Assembly: GCF_029193575.1 (NCBI RefSeq)
Contig: NZ_JARGCS010000037.1
Location: 43,061 to 107,060 of the forward strand
Length of the DNA: 64,000 bases
Source of the DNA: Pseudomonas entomophila
GTDB taxonomy: Bacteria; Pseudomonadota; Gammaproteobacteria; Pseudomonadales; Pseudomonadaceae
Direction: 5' to 3'
Both the position numbers and the translations under genes were made by a program. Every line of letters begins with the position of its first letter. Position 1 is the first letter of the stretch. The notes beneath the pieces were generated by a model, which was given only the letters and a program-made list of their open reading frames with translations, searched no databases and was not told the origin of the DNA. Below are positions 25,836 to 35,285 of this stretch, piece after piece.

Positions 25836-26741
25836 TCAACCCGCTGCCTGCTGCACCAGCCAGCGCCGCACCACCTCCAGCGCCGCAGGCTCCTCACCCT
25901 TGCGCGGCCATACCAGGTAGAACTGCTTGTCCAGCTGCAACTCATGCTCGAACACCCGCACCAGGCGCCCGGCGCGCAGGTCGTCCTGTACGAAGAAATG
26001 GCTGGCCAGCGCCAGGCCCTGCCCGGCGAGGGCGGCTTCGATGGCCAGCGAGGTCTGGTTGAAGCGCACGTTCTTCGGCATCGCCTGGGTTGGCTGGCCG
26101 AACAGCCCGGCGATGAACGCCGGCCAGAAATTGTGCGCATCGTGCAGCAGTAGGAAGGCCTGCAACTGCTCACTGTTTTCGGGCACTGCGCGCTGCGCCA
26201 AGAGCGTTGGGCTGGCCACGGCGATCACGCGCTGTTCGAGCAGCAGCTCGGTGTTCAGCCCTGGCCCGAAGGGGGGGTGGCCGTAGCGCACGGCCAGGTC
26301 CACGCCATCGCCGTGGAACCGTGAAAGACGGTCGGTGGCCAGCACCCGCAGGTCGATCTCGGCATGGGCTTCGGTGAAGGACGCCAGCCTTGGAATCAGC
26401 CATTTCGAGGCGAAGGTCGGCGTGACGCTGACCGTCAGGTGGTGCTGCTCCGGGCGCAGGGTGGCCGTGGCTTCGGTGATCAGTGCAAAGGCTTCGCGGA
26501 TGCTGCGGCTGTAGCCCAGGCCGGCATCGGTCAGGCGCAGGCCGCGTGGCAGGCGCTCGAACAGCTTGACCCCGAGGTTCGCCTCCAGGCCGCGTACCTG
26601 CTGGGCTACCGCAGCCTGTGTGACACCCAGCTCGTCGGCCGCCAGGCGGAAATTCAGGTGCCGGGCGACGACCTCGAACACGCGCAGGCCGTTGAGGGGC
26701 GGGAGGGCGGTGGAGCCGTCGGTCATGGTGGGGGCATTCAC
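25836..26741 (-). CDS. LysR-family regulator, GcvA-like
   Basis: 301 residues. It starts ALPPLNGLRVFEVVARHLNF with helix-turn-helix RLAADELGVTQAAVAQQVRG, typical of the GcvA branch ('LPPLNALRAFEA'). The effector domain contains LTVSVTPTFASKWLIPRLAS, a hallmark of this branch. Its target is not certain; the SDR gene downstream is the nearest candidate. Confidence 0.9.
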   Translation of the reverse strand: MNAPTMTDGSTALPPLNGLRVFEVVARHLNFRLAADELGVTQAAVAQQVRGLEANLGVKLFERLPRGLRLTDAGLGYSRSIREAFALITEATATLRPEQHHLTVSVTPTFASKWLIPRLASFTEAHAEIDLRVLATDRLSRFHGDGVDLAVRYGHPPFGPGLNTELLLEQRVIAVASPTLLAQRAVPENSEQLQAFLLLHDAHNFWPAFIAGLFGQPTQAMPKNVRFNQTSLAIEAALAGQGLALASHFFVQDDLRAGRLVRVFEHELQLDKQFYLVWPRKGEEPAALEVVRRWLVQQAAG

Positions 26742-26874
26742 GCTGAAGAAGCGCCGAGGATAGCAGGCAGACGGCCGTTAAGTTGCCCTTCATGGCGCTG
26801 TAAGCCGGTGGGCGGTGTGCGTTGGCCCGTTCAACGAGTACCCTCACGGCCGACCGCTTACGAGGAAAACGACA

Positions 26875-27189
26875 ATGGTCAGAGTCACCGTGATTGCCGC
26901 CGCACTGGGTCTGTTTGGCAGCACCCAGGCCTGGGCCGAGGACGTTCAGTCGATCATGCAGCGCTATGCCTGCTCTGCCTGCCATCAGCCAGCGGCGCGT
27001 ACCGTCGGGCCATCCTGGCAGGAGATCGCCACGCGCTATCGCGATGGCAGCAAGACCGCCGAACAACTGGTGCAGAGCGTGAAGAAGGGCAGCACCGGGC
27101 AGTGGGGGCCGGTGCCCATGCCGCCACAGCCCCAGGCCAACGATGCGGACCTGCTGGCCATTACCCAGTGGATTCTCAGCCAGCCGTAG
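26875..27189 (+). CDS. small periplasmic cytochrome c
   Basis: 104 residues: signal peptide MVRVTVIAAALGLFGSTQAW with cleavage near AWA-ED, haem-binding CSACH at residues 33-37, and a likely axial methionine in PVPMPPQP. It resembles cytochrome c551/c5-type electron carriers. AGGA precedes the ATG by 8 bp. No oxidoreductase partner is adjacent. Confidence 0.9.
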   Translation: MVRVTVIAAALGLFGSTQAWAEDVQSIMQRYACSACHQPAARTVGPSWQEIATRYRDGSKTAEQLVQSVKKGSTGQWGPVPMPPQPQANDADLLAITQWILSQP

Positions 27190-27199
27190 GGAGCGCGTC

Positions 27200-27229
27200 G
27201 GCCTCATCGCGGGGCAAGTCCGCGATGGC
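27200..27229. repeat. REP-like hairpin
   Basis: GGCCTCATCGCGGGGCAAGT followed by CCGCGATGGC, lying in the 43-bp gap between the convergent cytochrome and LysR genes. It probably serves as a terminator-like structure. Confidence 0.6.
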
Positions 27230-27232
27230 TTT

Positions 27233-28162
27233 CTAGAGCAACAGCGCTTCCTTGGGCACCACCTCTTGTACCCATTCCTTGCGCAGGAAGTCGATCAGCA
27301 CCCGTAGTTTGGCCGGCACCCGGCGTCGGTCCGGATAATACAGCTGCAACCCGGCGAACCGTGGGCTCCAGTCTTCCAGCAGGCGCACCAGCCGCCCCTG
27401 GCGAAGGTACGGCTCGATATAGCCGTTGATCATGTAGGCCACCCCTAAGCCATCGAGGGCTGAGCGCACCAGAATCTCAGAGTCGTTGAGCACCAAACGC
27501 CCGTGCACCTGCAACTCGTATTGCTCCTCCCCGCGTCGAAACGCCCAACGCTCGATCTGCCCGCTGCTGCTGTGGCGAAAGCCGATGCAGTCGTGTTCCA
27601 GCAAGGCCCGTGGGTGCTGTGGGTGACCGTGGCGCGCCAGGTAGTCGGGGGAGGCGATCACCTGGGCTTGCAGCGGCGGGCCGACGGTGAGGGCGACCAT
27701 GTCCTTGTCCACCGGGGCGCCGAAGCGGATACCGGCATCGCAGCCCTGGGCGACGATGTCCACCAGTTGGTTCTCGATGCGCAACTCCAGGTTGATCTCC
27801 GGGTATGCCTGCATGAAGCGCCGCAGGATAGGCTGCAGCACGATCAAATAGGCCGCGCGCGGCACGTTCAGGCGCAGCAGCCCGCTGGGGTGGTCGGCTT
27901 CTCGGCCCAGTTCCATCGAAGCCTTGGTCAACTCTGTCAGGGCCGGTTGCACGCGCTCCAGGAAGCGCTCGCCGATTTCCGTCAGTGCCACGCTGCGCGT
28001 GGTGCGGTTGAACAGCACCAGTCCCAGGCGCTGCTCCAGGCTGCGGATGCTCTGGCTCACGGCGGAGGGCGAAACGCCCAGGCGCACGGCGGCGTTGGAG
28101 AAGCCTTTCTCCTCGGCGACGGCGAGAAAGGTCACGAGACCGTCGAGGTGGTCTTGGCGCAT
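27233..28162 (-). CDS. LysR-family regulator
   Basis: 309 residues. The DNA-binding domain is MRQDHLDGLVTFLAVAEEKG then NAAVRLGVSPSAVSQSIRSL, followed by LVLFNRTTRSVALTEIGERF; the effector domain follows. ATG 28162 with GGAG 7 bp upstream is preferred to the upstream frame. It belongs to the same broad subgroup (RTTRSV-LT) as the next LysR gene. No target gene is adjacent in divergent orientation. Confidence 0.9.
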   Translation of the reverse strand: MRQDHLDGLVTFLAVAEEKGFSNAAVRLGVSPSAVSQSIRSLEQRLGLVLFNRTTRSVALTEIGERFLERVQPALTELTKASMELGREADHPSGLLRLNVPRAAYLIVLQPILRRFMQAYPEINLELRIENQLVDIVAQGCDAGIRFGAPVDKDMVALTVGPPLQAQVIASPDYLARHGHPQHPRALLEHDCIGFRHSSSGQIERWAFRRGEEQYELQVHGRLVLNDSEILVRSALDGLGVAYMINGYIEPYLRQGRLVRLLEDWSPRFAGLQLYYPDRRRVPAKLRVLIDFLRKEWVQEVVPKEALLL

Positions 28163-28430
28163 GGCGGGCTCCGGCAAGTTCAGGGGCCTGGCGTGTGGCC
28201 AGGGCATGCCAGCCAGTAGAGCCCTCACCGATGAAAATCGCTAGCGCCCAGGCGGGCCGGGGGTTGAGGCAGCTGTAACCAGGCATTGCAAAGGTTTCGG
28301 TACGGCCTTGATTGTCCCGTTATAAGGGATGGTTCATTAATGTTTATCCTGCTTATCGGGGCGTCTGTCGCCGCTTAACCTGTACGCCTCCGTCCGACAG
28401 GCAACGCCGCCCATGCACACACAGCACCCC

Positions 28431-29330
28431 TCAACCGCGCGCCGCCACCTCGCGGGCGAGCTCGAGAAAAGCCTTCATGCCTGCCGAAGGGTTACGTCGC
28501 CCAGGGTAGTACAGGCACAGGCCGGGCAGCGCGGGCGTCCAGTTGTCGAGCACGCGTACCAGGCGCCCGGCCTCGATGTCGTCGCGCACGTCCTGTTCCA
28601 TGAAATAGCCCAAGCCCACGCCGGCCATCACCGCCGCGCGTGCCAGGCTCGCCTCGTCGAGGGTGATCGGGCCTTGCACGTCGACCTGGCGCGCCACCTC
28701 GCCCTGGCTGAAGCGCCAGCGGTACAGCGCGCCATCGGGCAGGCGCACGCGGATGCAGGCGTGTTGCGCCAGGTCTTCCGGCACGCGCGGTGTGCCATGG
28801 CGGTCGAGGTAGCTGGCGGCGCCGACCACGGCATAGCGCTGCGGCTGGCCGAGGAACAGGCTGATCATGTCATTGGGCACCAGGTCGGCCACGCGCACGC
28901 CCAGGTCGAAGCCGTCGGCGACGATGTCCACCAGGCGGCCCTCGGTGACCAGGTCGATGTTCATCTGGGGGTAGCGGCGCAGGAACTCCAGCACCAGCGG
29001 CCCCATGATTTCCCGTGCGGCGAACGCCGCGGCGTTGATGCGCAGTGTGCCGGTGGGTTGCTCGCGCCGGTCGCGCACGCCGTCGAGCGCGCCTTGCAAT
29101 TCCCCAAGCGCCGGCCCGACTCGCTCGACGAACAGGCGCCCGGCATCGGTCAGCGACACGCTGCGCGTTGTGCGGTTGAACAGGCGCACGCCCAGGCTCG
29201 CTTCGAGCTTGCCGATGGCGTTGCTCAGCGCCGTGGTGGACAGGCCCAGGTCGATGGCCGCCGCGCGAAAGCTGCCGCGCCGGGCAATGGCGAGGACGGC
29301 GTCGAGGTCGTTGAGGCTGAGGCGTTGCAT
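28431..29330 (-). CDS. LysR-family regulator, divergent to an SDR
   Basis: 299 residues: MQRLSLNDLDAVLAIARRGS, helix-turn-helix AAIDLGLSTTALSNAIGKLE, LFNRTTRSVSLTDAGR, then the effector domain. It is divergent from the SDR gene at 29453 across 122 bp, the classic geometry for control of that gene. Confidence 0.9.
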   Translation of the reverse strand: MQRLSLNDLDAVLAIARRGSFRAAAIDLGLSTTALSNAIGKLEASLGVRLFNRTTRSVSLTDAGRLFVERVGPALGELQGALDGVRDRREQPTGTLRINAAAFAAREIMGPLVLEFLRRYPQMNIDLVTEGRLVDIVADGFDLGVRVADLVPNDMISLFLGQPQRYAVVGAASYLDRHGTPRVPEDLAQHACIRVRLPDGALYRWRFSQGEVARQVDVQGPITLDEASLARAAVMAGVGLGYFMEQDVRDDIEAGRLVRVLDNWTPALPGLCLYYPGRRNPSAGMKAFLELAREVAARG

Positions 29331-29397
29331 GGGCGCGGCTCGGTCGGGAAAAGCCTGGATTGTATCGGTAACGCGACAGTTGTCGTGTCTGTTTCGG

Positions 29398-29426
29398 CCT
29401 TATCGCGGGGCAAGCCCGCGATAAGG
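29398..29426. repeat. REP palindrome
   Basis: CCTTATCGCGGG-GCAAG-CCCGCGATAAGG, a perfect 12-bp stem with a 5-base loop, 27 bp before the SDR start. Its position inside the leader means it could affect translation or promoter use. Confidence 0.75.
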
Positions 29427-29452
29427 CTCTCAACCCCCTGGAGATCTTCAAA

Positions 29453-30226
29453 ATGAACCTGCAACTCAATGGCCAGCGCATCGTTGTCACTGGCGGCAGC
29501 AAAGGCCTGGGCAAGGCCACGGTCGAGCTGTTCGGCGAGCTCGGCGCGAGCGTGCTCAGCTGCGCCCGAAAACACCCTGGCCAGCCCTTGCCCGGTCTGT
29601 TCGTGGAAGCCGACCTGAGTACCCTCGAAGGCTGCGAGCACCTGGCCCGGGAAGTCGACCGCCAGCTAGGCGGCGTCGACATCCTCGTCCATGTGCTCGG
29701 TGGCTCCAGTGCCCCTGGCGGTGGCTTCGCCGCGCTAAGCGAGGCGTATTGGCAGCAGGAGCTCGACCTCAACCTGCTACCCGCCGTGCGCCTGGACCGC
29801 CTGCTTTTGCCCGGCATGTTGGCGCGCGGCAGCGGGGTGGTGATCCACGTCACCTCGATCCAGGGCCAACTGCCCCTGCCCGAGGCCACCACGGCCTACG
29901 CCGCGGCCAAGGCGGCGTTGTCGACCTACAGCAAGAGCCTGTCCAAGGAGGTTTCGCCCAAGGGCGTGCGGGTGGTGCGTGTGGCTCCCGGCTGGATCGA
30001 GACCGAGGCCGCCGTGGCCATGGCCGAGCGCCTGGCTGCGAGTGCGGGCACCGACTACGAAGGCGGCAAGCGCATCATCATGCAGGCGCTGGGCGGCATC
30101 CCGCTGGGGCGCCCGGCGCAGCCGCGGGAGGTGGCGAACCTGATCGCCTTCCTCGCCTCGCCAGCGGCGGGGGCGATCACCGGGGCGCAGTTCGTGGTCG
30201 ATGGCGGGACGGTGCCGACAGCCTGA
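29453..30226 (+). CDS. SDR-family oxidoreductase
   Basis: 257 residues with a standard SDR layout: NAD(P) site VVTGGSKGLGKA, VDILVHVLGG, catalytic Ser in HVTSIQGQLPLPEATT and the YAAAKAAL Tyr-x3-Lys (about residues 155-159), and the C-terminal GAQFVVDGGTVPT. ATG 29453 follows GGAG by about 8 bp. The substrate is unknown. The divergent LysR gene probably controls it. Confidence 0.9.
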   Translation: MNLQLNGQRIVVTGGSKGLGKATVELFGELGASVLSCARKHPGQPLPGLFVEADLSTLEGCEHLAREVDRQLGGVDILVHVLGGSSAPGGGFAALSEAYWQQELDLNLLPAVRLDRLLLPGMLARGSGVVIHVTSIQGQLPLPEATTAYAAAKAALSTYSKSLSKEVSPKGVRVVRVAPGWIETEAAVAMAERLAASAGTDYEGGKRIIMQALGGIPLGRPAQPREVANLIAFLASPAAGAITGAQFVVDGGTVPTA

Positions 30227-30236
30227 TCGGCTTCGC

Positions 30237-31520
30237 TCAACAGGCGAGCTGGCGCACCGCGACCTCGATGCCTTCGGTACCCGCAACGTCGATGTGGAAT
30301 ACCGGAGGCTGGCCCGGTTGCTCGGCCTGTTGCGCCGACATCGGGTACACCAGTTCGACCCTGCGACACTGGTAGCGCGTCGCGTAGGCGAGCATTTGAT
30401 AGACGTCCGCCACCTCCACTCCCCAGGAGGTCGAGGCGGGGTTCAGCCTTTTCCATTTCGCATCGACGATACGCACGATTCGCTGCTCCGGACCTGAAGT
30501 GGATCGTTTGGCAATCGTGATGTCCGGCGCGATGAGGAAGGCGTTGGTCTGTTCATGGGGGGCGGTACTGGCCAGGTAGCGAGCGGGTTGTTGGCGTTGG
30601 ACGATGAATTCATGGCCGGCGTTCTCGGCCTCCTGGGCGCCGACGAAGTTCTCGAACAATTGGTTCATGTCGAACAGCAGGCCTGGGGCGTCATGCAGGC
30701 CGGCGGCCATGGACGGGCTGCTGATCGACAGCAACCACTCGCACCAGCGCAGCAGCGGATCGTAGTGCCGGTTGGTGCGATCACGCGCAAGCTGCGCCAC
30801 CTCCCGGTGCGTCATGCGGCGCACCGATACGCCTGCAAAGCACGCCTGTGCCTCGAACCAGAGCCGTTGAGTGCGCGGCTGGATGATCCATGAGCGACAC
30901 GCTTGCAAGGTCGCGGTGACGGCCTGATTGAACGGGTTGTCCGGGCTGAATTCATCGAAGTCGCAATGCAACAGGTGAGGCTTGGCGAGGTTGTGCCGGG
31001 CATGGCGGTGGCTGTTGAAGCGGCCTCTCAGGGTGCGCACGCCATCGCTGGCGGCCTCGTAGCGGAACAGCAGGCCGCGCCTGGCTTGATCCAGCGCACA
31101 GTTCAGGAAGGCTTCGATGAACACGTCCAGCAGGGGGCTTTTCACCGTCGACTGGGGGGCCGCGTCCAGGGTGGTCAGCGCGCGCAGGTCGGCAACGTGC
31201 AACATGCGCAGCAGCGTGCCGCGCGAGCGATGGAGTTCTTCCGGCGCGCGGCGCTCGTGCAGGCGGATTTTCGGCAGCACTTCGACTATGCAGTCACGCA
31301 GGCGCACGATGCCGCAATAGTGCGCAAGCTTGATACCTGCCGGTACACGACTGCAAAAACCTTTGCGTCGCTCGTTGATGCGCAGCAGTTCATCGGCTTC
31401 TTCGCTGGACAGGCAGGCCTGTTCAAGGCCGGCCGACAGGTTCGAGCCGAGCGCTGGCGCCCGGTCGCGTACAGGGATGAGCTCATGCTCGAGAACCGTG
31501 AGGGTACGCAGCAGGGCCAT
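30237..31520 (-). CDS. mcrC: McrC-like nuclease subunit of a McrBC restriction system
   Basis: 427 residues. An N-terminal region (GIVRLRDCIVEVLPKIRLHE) matches McrC-family proteins, which join the McrB AAA+ motor and cut DNA. The C-terminus has a PD-(D/E)xK-like nuclease core: LIAPDITIAKRS, then RIVRIVDAKWKRLN (D ... DAK). The gene starts 4 bp after the McrB stop. The pair forms a modification-dependent (type IV) restriction module. It is convergent with the SDR gene. Confidence 0.85.
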   Translation of the reverse strand: MALLRTLTVLEHELIPVRDRAPALGSNLSAGLEQACLSSEEADELLRINERRKGFCSRVPAGIKLAHYCGIVRLRDCIVEVLPKIRLHERRAPEELHRSRGTLLRMLHVADLRALTTLDAAPQSTVKSPLLDVFIEAFLNCALDQARRGLLFRYEAASDGVRTLRGRFNSHRHARHNLAKPHLLHCDFDEFSPDNPFNQAVTATLQACRSWIIQPRTQRLWFEAQACFAGVSVRRMTHREVAQLARDRTNRHYDPLLRWCEWLLSISSPSMAAGLHDAPGLLFDMNQLFENFVGAQEAENAGHEFIVQRQQPARYLASTAPHEQTNAFLIAPDITIAKRSTSGPEQRIVRIVDAKWKRLNPASTSWGVEVADVYQMLAYATRYQCRRVELVYPMSAQQAEQPGQPPVFHIDVAGTEGIEVAVRQLAC

Positions 31521-31524
31521 GGAT

Positions 31525-33381
31525 TCAGCTCAGCTCATGCGCATCGTGCGCAGCATCGCGCGAACCGTCGTAGAGTGCCCGGATGGCGGGTTCGCTCCAG
31601 TTCGAAGGGTCTCCCAGCGAATAGCTCAGGCGTTTGCCCGTGTCCATCAGCGGCCTTGCCCCTGGGAACAGCCGTTCGGCCGACAGTGGCCTTGCGCTGA
31701 AGAACACGCTGTCGCGGTCGCCGCCGGTCAGGACCAGGCGGACTTTGTGCAAATCATCGAAGAAGTATTCCTGCAACAGCGGAATCACCTGTTGCGCCAG
31801 CACCTCGCGCAGGCGCTGGAGCGACTCGATGCCCATGAACAAGGCATGGCCCAGGGTATGGTCGCGGTCCAGCAGATACTCCAGGCGGTCATTGAGCGTG
31901 CGCAAAAGGCGCGGCAGTTCGATCGACCCCACGCTCGCGGGGGTTATCTGGTCAGGCTCGGGTGGACACTCCTGGAAGCGGAAACGCCGCCTGAGGGCGA
32001 TGTCCATCATGGCGATGGAGCGGTCGGCGGTATTCATCGTGGCGACCACGTTCAGGTTGTCCGGCACCGCAAAGCGCTCCGCCAGGCCGGGGAGGCGTAC
32101 CCAGAGCCCGTTGTCGCCTTCGTTGTCCTTGCTGCCGGCGATCACTCGCTTGCTCGGCTCGATCAGGGTGATCAGCTCACCGAACACCTTGGCGACGTTC
32201 GCCCGGTTGATCTCATCGATGAACAGGGTGAATTGCTGGGTGGGGTTGGCGTGGGCCTTTTCGCACAGCGTCAGCAAAGGCCCTTTGTGGTAGCGGACGA
32301 TCACGCCGTTGCCATCCTCCGCCGCTTCCGGGCGCAAGCCACCGACGAAATCCTCGTAGGCGTAGCTCGGGTGGAAGGCCACGAACTCATAGACTTCACC
32401 CCGGGCGAACGCCTGCTCCATCCGCGCTTGCATCTGGTGGGTCTTGCCGGTGCCTGGCGGGCCGAACAGGATGAGGTTGTCGGCCTCGCGCCGCACGGGC
32501 GTCGCCGGGGCTTGCTCGAGCGGGTCCTCATCGTCTGCCATGAGCAGGGGCTCGAGTGAAACGGGATCGCCGAGCTTTGCGGTGTCCTCCTTGATCAACG
32601 TGCCCACCGGGTCTTCGTAGTGGTCGATCTCGCCAGCATGTTGGGCCTCCAGGCGATTGCGCAGGTCGAGCAGCGCCATGTCCAGCCGCGGGCGGTCATC
32701 GCCAAGGCCCGCCTGCCAGATATGGTGCGCGCGAGCCGCCTTGTACTTGTGGTTCTGGCTGAAGATGCGCTCGAACAGATCGGGAAAGAGCACATGGCAC
32801 AGCGTGTGATAGAACTGCCTGCCTCGGGCGGAGGGGATGCTGTCCAACCACTCGGCGAACGCGAGGCCATCGGCGAGCAGGCCTTGGCGTTCTTCGCGAG
32901 GCTTGGCGAGCAGCTCGGCGAACGCCTCGATGGCGAAGGCCATCTCCACCCACATGTATTGGTTGTAGCCAGGGCCGGCACTTCCGAGCCCTGCCAATAC
33001 CTCGTGGGCGAGAAACTGCGAATGCCTGGGAAAAGGGGCGGCTGGCTTGATGTTCCAGATCCGTTCGATCGACCTGAGCTTGGTCAGTGGGGTGAGGTTG
33101 GCGGCCGGCAACTGGAAGATCCAGAACACCTCGGCCATCAAGGCGACGTCCTTGGCTTCGCAGGTTGCCAGTTGCACTGCCAGCTTGTCGTAGAACTTGC
33201 CGGCGCCGAGGTCGGGCTGCTTGACGTAGTGGGTGACCAGGGCGTTGAAGCGCTGCGGTGTCCACAGCTGCTCGCCGTCCAGGAACAGTGAGTACTGGTC
33301 GAGCAGGCAGCGGTGCTTGAAATGCTCCGCGATGGCGAACACATCAGCCGCGTCTGGATAGTGCGGGTTGAATCTACTCAT
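31525..33381 (-). CDS. mcrB: McrB-like AAA+ GTPase/ATPase
   Basis: 618 residues. The C-terminal half is the McrB motor: Walker A GPPGTGKT (about residues 307-314), Walker B LFIDEINRANV, and the McrB signature MNTADRSIAMMD (about 449). The N-terminal 300 residues, normally the modified-base recognition part, do not resemble E. coli McrB in any way I can see; they include helical stretches such as FWIFQLPAANLTPLTKLRSI and a region with KYKAARAHHIW. DNA specificity is thus open. AAGG lies 9 bp before the ATG. Confidence 0.88.
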   Translation of the reverse strand: MSRFNPHYPDAADVFAIAEHFKHRCLLDQYSLFLDGEQLWTPQRFNALVTHYVKQPDLGAGKFYDKLAVQLATCEAKDVALMAEVFWIFQLPAANLTPLTKLRSIERIWNIKPAAPFPRHSQFLAHEVLAGLGSAGPGYNQYMWVEMAFAIEAFAELLAKPREERQGLLADGLAFAEWLDSIPSARGRQFYHTLCHVLFPDLFERIFSQNHKYKAARAHHIWQAGLGDDRPRLDMALLDLRNRLEAQHAGEIDHYEDPVGTLIKEDTAKLGDPVSLEPLLMADDEDPLEQAPATPVRREADNLILFGPPGTGKTHQMQARMEQAFARGEVYEFVAFHPSYAYEDFVGGLRPEAAEDGNGVIVRYHKGPLLTLCEKAHANPTQQFTLFIDEINRANVAKVFGELITLIEPSKRVIAGSKDNEGDNGLWVRLPGLAERFAVPDNLNVVATMNTADRSIAMMDIALRRRFRFQECPPEPDQITPASVGSIELPRLLRTLNDRLEYLLDRDHTLGHALFMGIESLQRLREVLAQQVIPLLQEYFFDDLHKVRLVLTGGDRDSVFFSARPLSAERLFPGARPLMDTGKRLSYSLGDPSNWSEPAIRALYDGSRDAAHDAHELS

Positions 33382-33573
33382 TCGAATGACCTTGCGTTCC
33401 GGGAGTGTCAGCCAGGCGTGTGGCTGAGTCGTCCTGCCATGGGCGATGCATGCCTTATACCTAGGCTGATGGCTTTACGCCATCCATTCAGCCTTGCACA
33501 CCGAACGCATGCGCGCCTGCCAAGGCCCCCGCGGGCATGCGTGGTGCCCAGGCCTCGGCAGGCGAACAGGGGC

Positions 33574-33903
33574 TTAGAAGATCCGTTCGCTGGCCGCGTA
33601 GTGGCGCACCACCGCGTTCAGCGCGGCATGCACGCTGCCGGCGTCAAGGGTGGCCAGTGCCCCCTCCAGCTGGCGCATGTAGTCGAGCAATTGCGCCTGG
33701 TTGCGCTGGGCGAAGTCGCGTGCCAGCGCCTGGTCTTCGTAGAGCAGCACGTAGCTGCGGCAGAAACCGGCGATCAGGAAGGCGGCGCAGGCCTGGAACG
33801 GCTCGTCGCGGATGATCGCCTCGCAATGGGCCTTGGCCTGCTTGAACGACTCGGTGCCGGGCAGGGCATTGGCGAACTGGTCGAGCATCTGGGAAAAGTT
33901 CAT
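33574..33903 (-). CDS. unknown 109-residue protein in the orotate cluster
   Basis: 109 residues, probably all-helical: MNFSQMLDQFANALPGTESF, KQAKAHCEAIIRDEP, ACAAFLIAGFCRSYVLLYED, ARDFAQRNQAQLLDYMRQLE, ending VVRHYAASERIF. No signal peptide or clear membrane segment. I do not recognise the family. Its start lies 35 bp after the dihydroorotase stop, so it is probably the last gene of that operon. It could be a chaperone-like or regulatory accessory (inference). Confidence 0.7.
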   Translation of the reverse strand: MNFSQMLDQFANALPGTESFKQAKAHCEAIIRDEPFQACAAFLIAGFCRSYVLLYEDQALARDFAQRNQAQLLDYMRQLEGALATLDAGSVHAALNAVVRHYAASERIF

Positions 33904-33938
33904 GGGGTACCTCGTACTGGGGGCGGGTGGGTCGGTGT

Positions 33939-35285
33939 TCATCGGTCGAAGCGCAGCCGTTCGCCACGTATGTCGGGGTTCACCCGCGTGCCATCCCAGA
34001 CGCGCTGGCCATTGACGAAGGTGGCGGCGATGCTGGCTTGGAACGTGGTGCCGTCGAACGGCGTCCAGCCGCACTTGGACAGCACCTGGTCGTGGCTCAC
34101 CCGCTGCGGCCGGTTCGGGTCGACCAGCACCAGGTCCGCCGCGAAGCCCTCGCGCAGGAAGCCACGGCCCTGTACTTGGAACAGCTGTGCAGGCGCATGG
34201 CTGACCACCTGCACCAAACGCTCCAGCCCCAGTTCCCCGGCGAACACCCGCTCCAGCGCCACCTGCAGCGCGAACTGCACCAGTGGAATGCCCGAAGGCG
34301 CCTTGGCGTAGGGGTTGCGCTTTTCCTCCAGCAGATGCGGGGCATGGTCGGTGGCCAGCACGTCCAGGCGGCCCTCGGCGAGCGCCTGGACGATCGCCTG
34401 GCGGTCGCGCTCGGCCTTGATCGCCGGGTTGCACTTGATCAGCATCCCCAGCCGGTCGTAGTCGTGCTCGTTGAAATACAAGAAGTGCACGCAGGTTTCG
34501 GCGGTGATGCGCTTGCCCTCCAGCGGCCCGGGTTCGAACAGCGCCAGCTCCTCGGCGGTGGAGATGTGCAGCACGTGCAGCCGCGAACCATGTCGGCGGG
34601 CCAGTTCGATGGCCAGCCGGGTCGACTTGATACACGCCTCGCGCGAGCGGATGCGCGGGTGCTCGCGTGCCGGGATCGCCTCGCCGAAGCGTGCCGTGGC
34701 GCTGGCCAGTTCGGCGTCGATCATCGGCGTGTCTTCGCAGTGGGTGATGATCGGCACCGGCGCGTCGCGGAAGATGGCGTCGAGCACGACGGGGTCGTCG
34801 ACCAGCATGTTGCCGGTGGAGGCGCCCATGAACACCTTCAACCCCGGGGTGCTCAGCGGGTCGATGGCGCGGATCGCCTCCAGGTTGTCGTTGCTGGCGC
34901 CCATGTAGAAGGCATGGTTGACCACGCTGGACTGCGCCGCCAGGGCGTACTTGGCTTCCAGCGTTTCGCGGTCCAGCGCCGCCGGGCGCGTATTGGGCAT
35001 CTCCATGAAGCTGGTGATGCCACCGGCGGCGCAGGCGCGCGATTCGCTGGCGATATCGGCCTTGTGGGTCAGGCCCGGTTCGCGGAAGTGCACCTGGTCG
35101 TCGATCATGCCGGGCAGCAGCCACAGGCCGCTGGCGTCGATGCAGTGCTCGTCGGCGCGGGGCGCGAGGTCGCTGTCGATACGCTCGATGCGCCCGCCGC
35201 GCACGCGCAGGTCGGCGACCCAGCGGCGGCCTTCGTTGACCAGGGTCGCGTTGCGGATCAGCCAGTTGTCGTCGCGTGGGCTCAT
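33939..35285 (-). CDS. dihydroorotase (class I type, probably catabolic)
   Basis: 448 residues of the cyclic amidohydrolase superfamily: metal site DDQVHFREPG, the candidate bridging lysine in LKVFMGAST, further metal ligands in IITHCEDT and LHVLHISTAEE, and the catalytic Asp in LATDHAPH. These are dihydroorotase motifs rather than hydantoinase motifs. Dihydroorotase interconverts dihydroorotate and N-carbamoyl-L-aspartate. Its start codon overlaps the stop of the M20 hydrolase gene (ATGA), placing it inside a pathway-like operon. An allantoinase role is less likely given the pyrD/pyrK neighbours. Confidence 0.88.
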   Translation of the reverse strand: MSPRDDNWLIRNATLVNEGRRWVADLRVRGGRIERIDSDLAPRADEHCIDASGLWLLPGMIDDQVHFREPGLTHKADIASESRACAAGGITSFMEMPNTRPAALDRETLEAKYALAAQSSVVNHAFYMGASNDNLEAIRAIDPLSTPGLKVFMGASTGNMLVDDPVVLDAIFRDAPVPIITHCEDTPMIDAELASATARFGEAIPAREHPRIRSREACIKSTRLAIELARRHGSRLHVLHISTAEELALFEPGPLEGKRITAETCVHFLYFNEHDYDRLGMLIKCNPAIKAERDRQAIVQALAEGRLDVLATDHAPHLLEEKRNPYAKAPSGIPLVQFALQVALERVFAGELGLERLVQVVSHAPAQLFQVQGRGFLREGFAADLVLVDPNRPQRVSHDQVLSKCGWTPFDGTTFQASIAATFVNGQRVWDGTRVNPDIRGERLRFDR

